DNA of 64,000 bases, from positions 232,319 to 296,318 of the forward strand of contig CAWGNT010000018.1 in NCBI GenBank assembly GCA_963824085.1. Direction: 5' to 3'. The notes under the pieces were generated by a model. That model made no database searches, had not been told where the DNA came from, and worked only from the letters and a program-made list of their open reading frames with translations. This document shows, piece by piece, positions 1 to 9,012 of the stretch (positions are counted from its first letter, which is position 1; every line of letters starts with the position of its first letter). Origin of the DNA: JARRNE01 sp963824085 (GTDB lineage: Bacteria; Pseudomonadota; Gammaproteobacteria; Chromatiales; Chromatiaceae). The position numbers and the translations under genes are program-made.

Positions 1-2
1 TG

Positions 3-644
3 CTCCGGTCCACGGGATTCGACCCCAACACGCTGTCGAGCCACTACCTCATTCATCCGCTCGGCAGAGCGAGGGTGGCGGGGAGGCAGACGGATGTGGT
101 GGGCGTGATCCCACGCGATGACCTGCGTTACGGATACCGCTTCTACCTTGACGTCGACACCGGGCTGCCGCTGAAGTCCGATCTGATGGGCCAATTGCCT
201 GAGCCCATCGAGCAGGTCATGTTCACCGCTCTGAGCTTGCTCCCGGCCGGGGATGCGCCCGCGTCGAAGATCACCGATGCGCCGGATGCGGAAGGACCAC
301 GCGCGAAGGCGTCGCCGCGTACAGAGGTGGTGGCGGCCGACGAAGACCCATGGCGCTTCGTCAGCCTTCCGGCGGGCTTCAGTCTGGTAATGCGTGATCA
401 TTGGCAGGATGTTTCCGGACGGCCGGTTCAGCATTTCGTGCTGTCGGACGGGCTCGCGTCCGTCTCTGTTTACGTGGAGAATGGGGACCAAGATGGCCTG
501 CAGGGAGCGACCCGCATCGGCGCGATCCATGCCGCCGGCGGTCGAGTCGCAGGGCACCAGGTAACGATCGTCGGCGAGGTCCCACCCTCTACGGTTGAGG
601 CCGTGCTGGCCGGTATTCGATACGAGGGGCACGACACGCCGTGA
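3..644 (+). CDS. mucB: MucB/RseB sigma-E regulator, C-terminal part
   Basis: The frame is open from the window edge, so the start lies upstream; about 213 residues of the C-terminal part are present. RseB/MucB is a periplasmic protein that binds the anti-sigma factor RseA/MucA and shields it from proteolysis until lipoprotein or LPS signals arrive. The stretch around GRQTDVVGVIPRDDLRYGYR and the following LDVDTGLPLKSDLM is characteristic of the family's lipid-binding fold. A Pro/Ala/Lys-rich linker (about residues 85-105 of the visible part) separates the N-terminal from the small C-terminal domain. The TGA stop overlaps the GTG of rseC by four bases (GTGA), and mucD follows, which fits the algU-mucA-mucB-rseC-mucD operon. 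The family call is firm; the 5' part cannot be judged. Confidence 0.88.
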   Translation, partial: LRSTGFDPNTLSSHYLIHPLGRARVAGRQTDVVGVIPRDDLRYGYRFYLDVDTGLPLKSDLMGQLPEPIEQVMFTALSLLPAGDAPASKITDAPDAEGPRAKASPRTEVVAADEDPWRFVSLPAGFSLVMRDHWQDVSGRPVQHFVLSDGLASVSVYVENGDQDGLQGATRIGAIHAAGGRVAGHQVTIVGEVPPSTVEAVLAGIRYEGHDTP

Positions 645-1156
645 TCGAGGAGACGGGCAGAGTCGTTGCTGTGCGGGGAGATCTGGCCGAGGTGGAAAGC
701 CAGCGGCGCAGTGCCTGTGGGAGCTGCTCGGCGACCAGTGCCTGCGGTACCTCCCTGCTGGAGCAATACTTTGGTCGGAAGCCGCTGCTCCTGGAGGCGC
801 GCAACCCGATCGGTGCGGAGCCGGGGGAGGAGGTGATCGTGGGCGTTCCGGAGAATACGCTTGTCGGTGCCGCATTCGCGGCCTATTTGGTGCCGCTGGC
901 GGCCTTGATCGGTGGCGGTATTTTGGGGAGTCTCCTTGCAGGCGTGCTGGCCCCGACGGCCGCGCAGGCCATCAGCATCCTGGGCGGAATCGGAGGTTTC
1001 TCGGCCGCCCTGGTGTGGCTCGGACGATTCAGTCGGAACAGAGCATCGGACGCCCATTATCAGGCGGTCATCCTGCGTCGTCGCCCAAGCGTGGGGTTTT
1101 CCGTTCAAATTCCCGTGGGCACCCTGCATGAGAAGAGCCGATCAGAGGGCGTGTGA
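641..1156 (+). CDS. rseC: RseC/MucC family SoxR-reducing/sigma-E accessory protein
   Basis: A 171-residue inner-membrane protein of the RseC/MucC family, which modulates sigma-E activity and in some bacteria takes part in reducing SoxR. The N-terminal region carries the family cysteines C26, C29 and C35 (CGSC...C), and two membrane segments lie at about residues 76-125, with a short charged C-terminal tail. The GTG start at 641 overlaps the mucB stop, giving translational coupling, and it is the only sensible start. Position between mucB and mucD is the usual one. Confidence 0.9.
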   Translation: MIEETGRVVAVRGDLAEVESQRRSACGSCSATSACGTSLLEQYFGRKPLLLEARNPIGAEPGEEVIVGVPENTLVGAAFAAYLVPLAALIGGGILGSLLAGVLAPTAAQAISILGGIGGFSAALVWLGRFSRNRASDAHYQAVILRRRPSVGFSVQIPVGTLHEKSRSEGV

Positions 1157-1187
1157 TTGCGCCGCCTCGTCGGTAACAGGAGCATCC

Positions 1188-2624
1188 ATGAGACAAATAC
1201 AAGCCCTGCTGACGGCTGTCTACGTCGGCGCCGTGTTGCTCGTCACCCCTGGTCCCGCAACCGCGCGGGCGTTACCTGACTTTGCTGAGCTGGTGAAGGC
1301 GAATGGGCCTGCCGTGGTCAACATAAGCACCAAGCAGACCCAAGCCGTCTCGCGTCGCTTTCACGGGTTTTCGGTCCCGGATCTTCCCAAGGACAGTCCC
1401 CTCTACGATTTCTTCCGCCGATTCTTCGGTGAAGAAGGGGGGGTGCCTGACGACCAGATCGAAGCGCGGTCGCTCGGGTCTGGGTTCATCATCTCCCAGG
1501 ACGGCTATATCCTGACCAACGCACACGTGGTGCAAGGCGCAGATGAGATCGTCGTGCGCACCAGCGATCGCCGGGAGTTTCTGGCCAAGGTTGTCGGGTC
1601 CGATAAGCGCAGCGATATCGCCCTCTTAAAGGTCGACGCTAACGAGCTACCGGTCGTACAGATCGGTTCAGCCAAGGAGCTGCAAGTCGGCGAGTGGGTG
1701 CTTGCTATCGGATCGCCTTTCGGCTTCGACCATTCCGCTACTGCTGGTATCGTCAGCGCCAAGGGCCGCAGCCTGCCGAGCGAGAACTACATTCCCTTTA
1801 TCCAGACGGACGTCGCGATCAATCCGGGCAACTCCGGTGGACCGCTCTTCAACCTGGACGGCAAGGTCGTCGGGGTGAACTCTCAGATCTACAGCCGCAC
1901 CGGCGGCTTCATGGGACTCTCCTTCGCCATCCCTATCGACGTCGCGATGGACGTTGTCGATCAGTTGAAAACCAAGGGGAAAGTCAGTCGGGGTTGGCTC
2001 GGTGTGCTGATACAGGACGTGACGCGTGAGCTCGCCGAAACGTTCGGGATGAATCAACCGCGCGGTGCGCTAGTGGCGCAAGTCCTGCCCGGCAGTCCGG
2101 CCGAGAAGGCCGGCATAAAGCCCGGGGATGTCATCCTGAGCTACAACGGTAAACCGATATCCACGTCGAGCGCACTGCCGCCGCTCGTCGGCACGAGTCC
2201 TGTCGGGAAGGCCGCCCAGGTCGAGGTGCTGCGCCGCGGCAAGATGGAGAAGGTTCCTATCGTCATCGGCGAGCTGCCCGAGGAGGAGGAGCTGGCTGCT
2301 GCCTCCGGGGGCGGCCAGCAGGAAGCGGCGGCGAATCGAATCGGCCTCGTCGTGACTGATCTCACGTCGGACCAACGGGAGCAGCTGAGTATAGACTCCG
2401 GCGGCGCGCTCGTTGAGAGCGTGGAGAACGGTCCCGCTGAGGAGGCCGGGATTCGGGCGGGGGACGTCATCCTGATGCTTGACAATCAGAACGTCCAGAA
2501 CGCAGCTCAGCTCAAGGAGCTCCTGGACAAGGTGGAGGCCGGTCGTTCAGTGGCCGCCCTGATTCAGCGCGGCGACGGCCGCATGTTCTTCGCCGTTCGG
2601 GTGCCGAAGGACAAGCCTGAGTGA
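1188..2624 (+). CDS. mucD: DegP/MucD-like periplasmic serine protease
   Basis: A 478-residue HtrA-family protease. An N-terminal signal peptide (about residues 1-27, ending TARA) sends it to the periplasm. The trypsin-like domain shows the catalytic triad H113 (TNAHVV), D143 (RSDIALLK) and S216 (GNSGGPL); two PDZ domains follow at about 270-360 and 390-475. MucD degrades misfolded envelope proteins and dampens the sigma-E response, matching its place after mucB-rseC. The ATG at 1188 is chosen because AACAGGAG precedes it and the signal peptide begins there; the open frame extends upstream to 912 over rseC but that part is shadow. Confidence 0.94.
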   Translation: MRQIQALLTAVYVGAVLLVTPGPATARALPDFAELVKANGPAVVNISTKQTQAVSRRFHGFSVPDLPKDSPLYDFFRRFFGEEGGVPDDQIEARSLGSGFIISQDGYILTNAHVVQGADEIVVRTSDRREFLAKVVGSDKRSDIALLKVDANELPVVQIGSAKELQVGEWVLAIGSPFGFDHSATAGIVSAKGRSLPSENYIPFIQTDVAINPGNSGGPLFNLDGKVVGVNSQIYSRTGGFMGLSFAIPIDVAMDVVDQLKTKGKVSRGWLGVLIQDVTRELAETFGMNQPRGALVAQVLPGSPAEKAGIKPGDVILSYNGKPISTSSALPPLVGTSPVGKAAQVEVLRRGKMEKVPIVIGELPEEEELAAASGGGQQEAAANRIGLVVTDLTSDQREQLSIDSGGALVESVENGPAEEAGIRAGDVILMLDNQNVQNAAQLKELLDKVEAGRSVAALIQRGDGRMFFAVRVPKDKPE

Positions 2625-2630
2625 AGGGTC

Positions 2631-2685
2631 AGGGTGCCGGATAGAGGCGCCGCGAGCCGGCTGCGCGTCCGCGGCGCGGCACCCT
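2631..2685. terminator. two-part hairpin after mucD
   Basis: AGGGTGCC pairs with GGCACCCT and, nested inside, GCGCCGCG pairs with CGCGGCGC, with a 15-nt loop. No T-run follows, so it may be a factor-dependent terminator, a pause site or an mRNA stabiliser rather than an intrinsic terminator. It separates the mucB-mucD operon from lepA. Confidence 0.35.
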
Positions 2686-2875
2686 TACGGCCGCCAGGCT
2701 ATGGGTCCGGCGGCGCCTCTGCTATTATGCCCGCGCCTTCCCGCGCGGGCCACGCAACCGCCTTCCACCTGTCCACCGTTGTAGAGGTCGGGGACGCCTT
2801 CGCGTAGAGCTCATGCCCGCGGGTACCGCGCGGGTCCGTACGCTTGGGCTCTATACAGCTCTTGAACAGGGTCCC

Positions 2876-4681
2876 ATGGCCGATCTCAGTCATATCCGCA
2901 ATTTCTCGATCATCGCCCACATCGATCACGGCAAGTCCACGATTGCGGACCGCTTCATTCAGCACTGCGGCGGCTTGAGCGAAAGGGAGATGACCGCGCA
3001 GGTGCTGGACTCGATGGACCTGGAGCGCGAGCGCGGCATCACGATCAAAGCCCAAAGCGTCACCCTCGACTACCGCGCGCACGACGGGGATACCTACCAG
3101 CTGAACTTCATCGATACCCCGGGACATGTGGACTTTTCATACGAGGTGTCCCGGTCGCTTGCTGCTTGTGAAGGCGCCCTCTTGGTGGTTGACGCCGCCC
3201 AAGGCGTCGAGGCCCAGAGCGTCGCCAATTGCTACACGGCGATCGAGCAGGGACTCGAGGTCCTGCCTGTGCTCAACAAGGTCGATCTCCCCTCGGCGGA
3301 GCCGGAGCGGGTCATCGCCCAGATCGAGGAGATCATCGGGCTGGAGGCGTCGGACGCCCTGCGGGTGAGCGCCAAGACGGGCGCTGGCATCCCGGATCTC
3401 TTGGAGACGCTGGTCGCACGTATCCCGCCTCCGCGGGGTGACCCGGACGGACCTCTGCAAGCCCTGATCATCGACTCCTGGTTCGATCCCTATGTGGGGG
3501 TCGTCTCCCTGGTGCGGGTGGTCAATGGCTCGATCAACCGCCGCGAGAAGCTCCTTATCATGTCGACGGGCCGCACGCATCACGCGGACAGCGTGGGCGT
3601 GTTCACGCCAAAGCGGGAGGAACGGCAGCGTTTGGGTACTGGCGAGGTAGGGTTCCTGATCGCCGGGATCAAGGAGATCGACGGCGCGCCGGTGGGTGAT
3701 ACCATCACTGGCTCCGATCGTCCGGCCGCGCGGCCGCTGCCGGGGTTCAAGGAGATGCGGCCCCGGGTGTTTGCCGGGCTCTATACAGTGCTCTCGGACG
3801 ATTACGAAGATCTGCGCGACGCACTGCGTAAGCTCAGGCTCAACGACGCGGCACTGTTCTACGAGCCGGAGGTGTCCCAGGCGCTGGGCTTCGGTTTCCG
3901 CTGCGGTTTCCTCGGCATGCTCCACATGGAGATCGTCCAGGAGCGCCTTGAGCGCGAGTACGATCTGGATCTGATCACTACGGCGCCCACGGTGGTCTAT
4001 GAGGTACTGCGCTCGGATGACGAGGTGATCCGAATCGACAACCCGTCGGATCTGCCGGAGACCAGCAAGATCAGGGAGATCCGAGAGCCGATCATCGAAG
4101 CCCATATCTTGGTCCCCCAGGAGTGGCTCGGGGGCGTGATCAATCTTTGTATCGAGAAGCGCGGGGTGCAGAAGCAGATTCAGTACTTGGGCGGTCAGGT
4201 TCAGGCGACCTACGAGCTTCCGCTGAGCGAAGTCGTGCTGGATTTCTTCGACCGACTGAAGTCGGTGAGCCGCGGCTACGCCTCTTTCGAGTACGACTTC
4301 CGCCGCTTTCAGGCAGCGGACTTGGTCAAGCTCGACCTCCTGATCAACGGCGAGCGGGTGGATGCCCTCTCCCTTATCGCCCACCGGGACACGGCGCAGG
4401 CGCGGGGCCGCGAGATCGCGGAGCGCATGAAGGATCTCATTCCGCGTCAGATGTTCGAGGTGGCAATCCAAGCGGCGATCGGCAGCAAGGTCATTGCGCG
4501 CTCGACGGTCAAACCTCTACGCAAGAACGTCACTGCCAAGTGTTATGGCGGCGACGTAACGCGTAAGCGCAAGCTGCTGGAGAAGCAGAAGGCCGGGAAA
4601 CGACGGATGAAACAGGTAGGGAAGGTAGAGATTCCGCAGGAGGCTTTCCTTGCCGTGCTTCAGGTCGGCAAGGATAATTAA
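2876..4681 (+). CDS. lepA: translation elongation factor 4 (LepA)
   Basis: A 601-residue GTPase of the EF4/LepA family, which acts on ribosomes during initiation or stalled elongation. The N-terminal G domain shows the P-loop AHIDHGKST, the G3 motif DTPGHVDF and the G4 motif NKVD. EF-G-like domains III and V and the LepA-specific C-terminal domain follow, with the usual KRKLLEKQKAGKRRMK basic region. The ATG at 2876 gives the standard MADLSHIRNFSIIAHID start; an in-frame extension upstream to 2813 lacks family similarity. It precedes lepB as in many proteobacteria. The stop codon lies directly before the target duplication of a family 1 repeat. Confidence 0.97.
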   Translation: MADLSHIRNFSIIAHIDHGKSTIADRFIQHCGGLSEREMTAQVLDSMDLERERGITIKAQSVTLDYRAHDGDTYQLNFIDTPGHVDFSYEVSRSLAACEGALLVVDAAQGVEAQSVANCYTAIEQGLEVLPVLNKVDLPSAEPERVIAQIEEIIGLEASDALRVSAKTGAGIPDLLETLVARIPPPRGDPDGPLQALIIDSWFDPYVGVVSLVRVVNGSINRREKLLIMSTGRTHHADSVGVFTPKREERQRLGTGEVGFLIAGIKEIDGAPVGDTITGSDRPAARPLPGFKEMRPRVFAGLYTVLSDDYEDLRDALRKLRLNDAALFYEPEVSQALGFGFRCGFLGMLHMEIVQERLEREYDLDLITTAPTVVYEVLRSDDEVIRIDNPSDLPETSKIREIREPIIEAHILVPQEWLGGVINLCIEKRGVQKQIQYLGGQVQATYELPLSEVVLDFFDRLKSVSRGYASFEYDFRRFQAADLVKLDLLINGERVDALSLIAHRDTAQARGREIAERMKDLIPRQMFEVAIQAAIGSKVIARSTVKPLRKNVTAKCYGGDVTRKRKLLEKQKAGKRRMKQVGKVEIPQEAFLAVLQVGKDN

Positions 4682-4688
4682 CAATTTT

Positions 4689-4860
4689 GGTGATTAGCAC
4701 CATAAATCAGCTGCCGGGCCAGGGTCGGGTACGGGCCAGCGGAACACGCCGTGAATACCTCCATGTAGCTCGACGGCGCCGTCCCTGGCGCCGACGGTCC
4801 CGCCGACCCGCACCCGGCCCACCTAGCGGACGTCTCAGCTGAGGCACGGCGCTAATCACC
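4689..4860 (+). repeat. family 1 palindromic element, copy A
   Basis: A 172-bp element between lepA and lepB. It begins GGTGATTAGC and ends GCTAATCACC; the terminal inverted repeat is about 25 bp, with 20 matches, through TCAGCTG. The 8 bp on both sides are identical, ACAATTTT at 4681-4688 and 4861-4868, as expected of a target-site duplication. The interior holds the core CGCCGTGAATAC...CATGTAG and a GGCGCC-based hairpin. No protein is encoded. It resembles a MITE, a small non-autonomous transposon. Confidence 0.82.
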
Positions 4861-4939
4861 ACAATTTTTGTTCCGATCATCGCCGCTGGCCGGTACTCGA
4901 CGGTGCGGCGGTCCGCTGACGAAGGAAACGACCACAATC

Positions 4940-5800
4940 ATGAACTTCGATTTTCCAACCTTTTTGGTGCTGGCCTGCCTGGTTACGGGCGGAATCTGGC
5001 TTGCGGACGCCGCGCTCTTTGCACCACGTCGCCGTCGGCTCGCGCAGGAGACCGCGGGGGGCGGCGGGGCGCCGTCGGAGGAGGCTCCTGCGGCGATGGC
5101 CTACAAGGAACCTCTCATCGTCGAGTACGCCCGCTCGTTCTTTCCGGTCATCCTGATTGTGCTCCTGCTGCGTTCCTTCCTCGTGGAGCCTTTCCGCATT
5201 CCGTCGGGGTCCATGATGCCAACCCTTTTGGTAGGCGACTTCATCCTCGTGAACAAGTTCGCATACGGTCTGCGCTGGCCGGTGTTAAACAGCAAGTTCG
5301 TCAAGATCGGCGAGCCGCAGCGGGGCGATGTGGTCGTATTTCGTTTTCCCCAGGAGCCTTCGGTCGATTACATCAAACGCGTCGTCGGTCTCCCTGGCGA
5401 TCGGATTTACTATCGAAACAAGACTCCATACGTCAATGGCCAGCCGGTCCCGCATACGCCGAGCGGCGAGTATGTGGGTGTGGGTGCTGGAGCGGGACAG
5501 ACGGGGTACGAGGAGGCCGTTGAAGACCTCGGGGACGTGAAGCACGACATACTGCTCAACCCTATGGCGCCCGATCTCCCGCTGGGCTGCCAGGTGTTGG
5601 CTTATGGACCGGTAACCGTCCCGCCGGGTCGCTATTTCGTTATGGGAGACAACCGCGACAACAGCAACGACAGCCGGTGCTGGGGCTTTGTACCCGAGGC
5701 GAATCTGGTGGGGAAGGCGTTCGCTATCTGGATGAACTGGGACGGCCAGCGCGACGGATTCCCTATCGATTGGAGCCGACTCGGAAACATCATTTATTGA
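4940..5800 (+). CDS. lepB: signal peptidase I
   Basis: A 286-residue inner-membrane protease that removes signal peptides from secreted proteins. Two N-terminal membrane segments (about 5-25 and 66-80) are followed by the periplasmic catalytic domain with the Ser-Lys dyad: S91 in PSGSMMPTL and K146 in YIKRVVGLPGD. The box-E motif GDNRDNSNDSR is also present. ATG 4940 is preceded by GAAGGAA and starts with the first membrane segment. It is in the usual place between lepA and the DUF4845/rnc genes, though copy A of the repeat now separates it from lepA. Confidence 0.96.
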   Translation: MNFDFPTFLVLACLVTGGIWLADAALFAPRRRRLAQETAGGGGAPSEEAPAAMAYKEPLIVEYARSFFPVILIVLLLRSFLVEPFRIPSGSMMPTLLVGDFILVNKFAYGLRWPVLNSKFVKIGEPQRGDVVVFRFPQEPSVDYIKRVVGLPGDRIYYRNKTPYVNGQPVPHTPSGEYVGVGAGAGQTGYEEAVEDLGDVKHDILLNPMAPDLPLGCQVLAYGPVTVPPGRYFVMGDNRDNSNDSRCWGFVPEANLVGKAFAIWMNWDGQRDGFPIDWSRLGNIIY

Positions 5801-5817
5801 CCGTGGAGGCAGCCGCC

Positions 5818-6195
5818 ATGCAGCGCACCCTTCAACGACAGCGTGGAATCAGTCTGCTCGCGATATTGTTCTTCCTGGCCCTTGGGGCAATCGTTGTCAC
5901 CGTCGGGCTGAAGCTCGGACCACACTACATGCAGTATGCCATCGTGAGATCCGTGATGGACAAGGCGGTCGCTGATCCGGAAGCATCGCAAAGCCGGCGC
6001 GCGTTGCTCACCAAGATCAATAACGAGCTATACATCAACGAGATCCGCAGTCTCAAGCCGAGGGATTTCACGTTCACCCAGGTGTCCAACGGGACTGAGC
6101 TCAGCGTTGACTACGAGGCGCGAGAGCACCTGTTTGCGAATATCGACGCCGTGGTCACCTTTTCCCACACTGTAACCATACCCAGTCGCGAGTGA
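5818..6195 (+). CDS. DUF4845 family membrane protein
   Basis: A 125-residue protein with one N-terminal membrane segment (about residues 10-33, after the QRQRGISLLAILFFL start, similar to pilin-like leaders) and a small periplasmic domain. It belongs to the DUF4845 family, regularly found between lepB and rnc in gammaproteobacteria. The biochemical role is unknown. ATG 5818 has GTGGAGG upstream. Its stop overlaps the GTG of rnc (GTGA), so the two are translationally coupled. Confidence 0.85.
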   Translation: MQRTLQRQRGISLLAILFFLALGAIVVTVGLKLGPHYMQYAIVRSVMDKAVADPEASQSRRALLTKINNELYINEIRSLKPRDFTFTQVSNGTELSVDYEAREHLFANIDAVVTFSHTVTIPSRE

Positions 6196-6872
6196 CAGAG
6201 GACCTGCGAGGTCTCGCACGCGCGCTGGGCTGCCGCATCGGGCGAACGGAGCTGTTTGCTCAGGCCCTCACCCACCGAAGTGCGGCCGCCAACAATAACG
6301 AGCGCCTCGAGTTCATGGGGGACGCCCTGCTCGGGTTCGTCATCGCCGAAGCTTTGTGGGAGCGCTTTCCGGATGCGGACGAAGGGCGGCTTAGCCGATT
6401 GCGCGCCTCTCTTGTCAAGAAGGAGTCCTTGGCGGGCCTCGCACGGGGCCTTGGATTGAGCGATTACCTGCGCCTTGGGGCAGGGGAGCTTCGTACCGGC
6501 GGGTACGCGCGAGACTCCATCTTGGCGGACGCCCTAGAGGCAGTTCTCGCCGCCGTGTATCTGGACGAAGGTTTTGCCGGGGCGCGTCAGGTCATCCTCG
6601 CCGTCTTTCGCGAGGCCCTAGAGGCCACAGGCGAGGCCGGCACCTCCAAGGACCCAAAGACCCGCCTACAAGAGAAACTTCAGGCACGTCGGCGCCCGTT
6701 GCCGGAGTACGAGGTACTGGCAGTAACCGGCCGCCAGCATGCTCAGACGTTCCGGGTGCGTTGTAACTTGGTGGATGACAGCCGGAATGCGGAGGGAGAG
6801 GGGAGCAGTCGGCGCCGAGCCGAGCAGCAGGCCGCCCAGAGGATGCTGGCGCTTCTTGAAGCCGAAGCATGA
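6192..6872 (+). CDS. rnc: ribonuclease III
   Basis: A 226-residue double-strand-specific endoribonuclease for rRNA and mRNA processing. The signature ERLEFMGDA lies at residues 37-45, with acidic catalytic residues E40 and D44; the second acidic cluster DALEAVLAAVYLD is also present. A C-terminal double-stranded RNA-binding domain spans about 155-224. The start is GTG at 6192, overlapping the upstream stop, and the 3' end overlaps era by four bases (ATGA). The rnc-era pair is a classic operon. Confidence 0.96.
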   Translation: MTEDLRGLARALGCRIGRTELFAQALTHRSAAANNNERLEFMGDALLGFVIAEALWERFPDADEGRLSRLRASLVKKESLAGLARGLGLSDYLRLGAGELRTGGYARDSILADALEAVLAAVYLDEGFAGARQVILAVFREALEATGEAGTSKDPKTRLQEKLQARRRPLPEYEVLAVTGRQHAQTFRVRCNLVDDSRNAEGEGSSRRRAEQQAAQRMLALLEAEA

Positions 6873-7774
6873 GACCGGCTAATCGATGCGGTTACGTTGC
6901 TATCGTCGGGCGGCCGAATGTCGGTAAGTCCACTCTCTTGAACCGCATCCTCGGACAGAAGCTTGCCATCACCTCTCACAAGGCGCAGACAACGCGCCAC
7001 TCCCTTCTTGGGATAAAGACGACGGGTCGCGGACAAGTCATCTTCATAGACACCCCGGGCATTCATCAGCGCGGCGGCGGTGCGCTGAATCGATATCTGA
7101 ACCGCACCGCGCGTGGGGCCGCGGGAGACGTGGACCTGGTGCTATTCGTTGTGGAGGCGCTCCGGTTCACCCGAGAGGACGCGCAGGCCCTTCGGGTGGT
7201 GACCGGCGCCGACGCTCCCTCGATCGCCGTGGTAAACAAGAGCGATATTGTCAAAGACAAGCAGCGACTGTTGCCCTATCTCCAGGCACTGGCCGAGCGC
7301 CAGCAGTTCCGCGAGCTGATTCCGGTCTCGGCGACGACTGGTGACCAGATGGAGCTGTTGGAGCGACTGGTGTTCGACGCCCTGCCTGAGGGTCCGAACC
7401 TGTTTCCGCCCGATCAGCTGACGGACCGTCCCGAGCGTTTCTTTGCCGCCGAGCTACTGCGCGAGCAGCTGATGCGGCGCTATGGGGACGAGCTGCCCTA
7501 CCAGTCGACGGTGGAGATCGAGCGTTTCGCGGAGGCGGACGGGCGGTATCGTGTCAACGCAGTCATTTGGGTCGAGCGCCAGGGCCAGAAGGCGATCATT
7601 GTCGGCAGCGGCGGGCAAGCCCTTAAGGGTGCGGCGCGGCAGGCACGTCTGGAGATGCAGAAGCTCTTCGATTGCCCGGTACACCTTGAGGTCTGGGTCA
7701 AGGTCAAGAGGAGCTGGTCGAGCGACGAGGCGGCCTTGGACATGTTGGGTTACGACGACCGGCAACACGGCTAG
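6869..7774 (+). CDS. era: GTPase Era
   Basis: A 301-residue GTPase that binds the 3' end of 16S rRNA and helps mature the 30S subunit. The motifs are GRPNVGKST (P-loop, residues 14-22), DTPGIH (G3) and NKSD (G4). The C-terminal KH domain includes the QKAIIVGSGGQALK-like GxxG loop. The ATG overlaps the rnc stop. recO follows after 134 bp, as expected in gammaproteobacteria. Confidence 0.96.
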   Translation: MRPANRCGYVAIVGRPNVGKSTLLNRILGQKLAITSHKAQTTRHSLLGIKTTGRGQVIFIDTPGIHQRGGGALNRYLNRTARGAAGDVDLVLFVVEALRFTREDAQALRVVTGADAPSIAVVNKSDIVKDKQRLLPYLQALAERQQFRELIPVSATTGDQMELLERLVFDALPEGPNLFPPDQLTDRPERFFAAELLREQLMRRYGDELPYQSTVEIERFAEADGRYRVNAVIWVERQGQKAIIVGSGGQALKGAARQARLEMQKLFDCPVHLEVWVKVKRSWSSDEAALDMLGYDDRQHG

Positions 7775-7908
7775 CCATGAGATGCCGCATCCGCCAAGGC
7801 ACAGCTGGCGGCGCCGCCATTTGCGCTAGTCGCATCCTCGGTTAGGCGCGCATTAGGGGACTCTGCGCCGTTTTCGGCGACGGGCCATGTTGTTGGTCTC
7901 ACGTTCCG

Positions 7909-8622
7909 ATGACCAGTAGCGCGCGAGACAATTTGCACCGCTGTTTCGTCCTCCACCGACGGGATTTCGGTAACACCAGCCTTCTGATCGAGGTGTTTTC
8001 GGCGGAGCAGGGGCGCCTTCCCGCCGTGGCGAAAGGGGCGAAACGCGGCCGCAGCAACACCGCGGCGGACCTGCAGCCATTTCGACCGCTGTGGCTGGGC
8101 TGGGTGGGCCGCGGAGAGGTCAAGACCTTGATTCGCGCGGAGCCGGCGGGGCGTGCAGTCGGCCTTGCGGGGACCGCACTCTACTGCGGTTTTTACCTCA
8201 ATGAGCTGCTGATGAGGCTGGTGGGGCGCAACGATCCCCACGAGGCGCTGTTCGCCTTCTACTATGCGGCCTTGATGGAGCTGGGCCAGGGCGGCAGTCC
8301 CGACACCGCGCTGCGCCAATTTGAGCTCCGCCTGCTACGGGAGATCGGGTACGGCATTGCGCTGGAACGGGATGCCGTCAGCGGGGAGTCCGTGTTGCCC
8401 GGGAGGCGGTACGCGTACGAGCCGGAGGCCGGGCTTCGCGGAGCTCTGCAGCCCGCCGACACCTTCACCGTCTCTGGCGAGACCCTTCTGCGGCTAGCGG
8501 CTGGGCAAGAGCTGAGAGGAGCGCAGGCGAGAGAGGCGCGGGAGCTCCTGCGCCGCCTGCTCGGGCCACACCTCGGGGGGCGGCCACTTAAGAGCCGGGA
8601 GCTCTTTCGACGAGGTGATTAG
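7909..8622 (+). CDS. recO: DNA repair protein RecO, 3' end altered by repeat insertion
   Basis: A 237-residue RecO. It anneals ssDNA and loads RecA with RecR in the RecFOR pathway. The N-terminal OB-fold (about 10-85, with LLIEVFSAEQGRLPAVAKGAKR) and the C-terminal helical domain ending LKSRELF are visible. The last three codons (Gly-Asp-stop, 8614-8622) come from the terminal repeat of element copy B. Removing the element and one duplication restores a frame ending ...LFRQWRS-stop. The lost tail is short, so function is probably kept. Confidence 0.92.
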   Translation: MTSSARDNLHRCFVLHRRDFGNTSLLIEVFSAEQGRLPAVAKGAKRGRSNTAADLQPFRPLWLGWVGRGEVKTLIRAEPAGRAVGLAGTALYCGFYLNELLMRLVGRNDPHEALFAFYYAALMELGQGGSPDTALRQFELRLLREIGYGIALERDAVSGESVLPGRRYAYEPEAGLRGALQPADTFTVSGETLLRLAAGQELRGAQAREARELLRRLLGPHLGGRPLKSRELFRRGD

Positions 8623-8786
8623 CACGATAACTCAGCTGCCGAGCCAGGGTGGGATACGGACCGTCGGGACACGCCGTGAATACGTCCATGTAGGCTCGAC
8701 GGCGCCGTCCGTGGTGCCGACGGTCCCGCCGGCCCGCACCCGACCCGCCTAATGGACATTCCAGCTGAGGCGCGACGCTAATCGCC
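8614..8786 (+). repeat. family 1 palindromic element, copy B
   Basis: A 173-bp element with ends GGTGATTAGC and GCTAATCGCC. Flanking octamers TTCGACGA (8606-8613) and TTCGACAA (8787-8794) match at 7 of 8 positions. It sits inside the last codons of recO and supplies its TAG stop. The core GTGAATACGTCCATGTAGG is intact. The remaining 226 bp to pdxJ show no gene. Confidence 0.8.
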
Positions 8787-9012
8787 TTCGACAATGGCGA
8801 TCGTGACCCCGTTGGTGGAGAATTCGCATGTGCTCCGACTGCCTCGGCACACTCGAACGAGCGGTCCGAGCCTCGGTCGGCTGTTGCCCGTTACCTCATA
8901 GAGGGCCTGACGACGGCCGCCGATTCACGCCGCCCGCAACCAGGCCCCTAAGGTCACCAACTGAAAGAGCTACTTGAACTGGGTACAAGCCGCCTCGCGC
9001 CAGGAGTTGAAG

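Noticed and set aside
3137..4471. 444-residue open frame antisense to lepA
   Set aside because: Composition mirrors the GC-rich codon pattern of lepA on the other strand; no recognisable domain and lepA is certain.
8588..8794. Short minus-strand frame inside family 1 copy B, similar to a frame in copy A (4707-4937)
   Set aside because: The shared peptide (GAGRRDRR..., MDVFTA) arises only because the repeats are similar; length and frame are not preserved in copies C and D.
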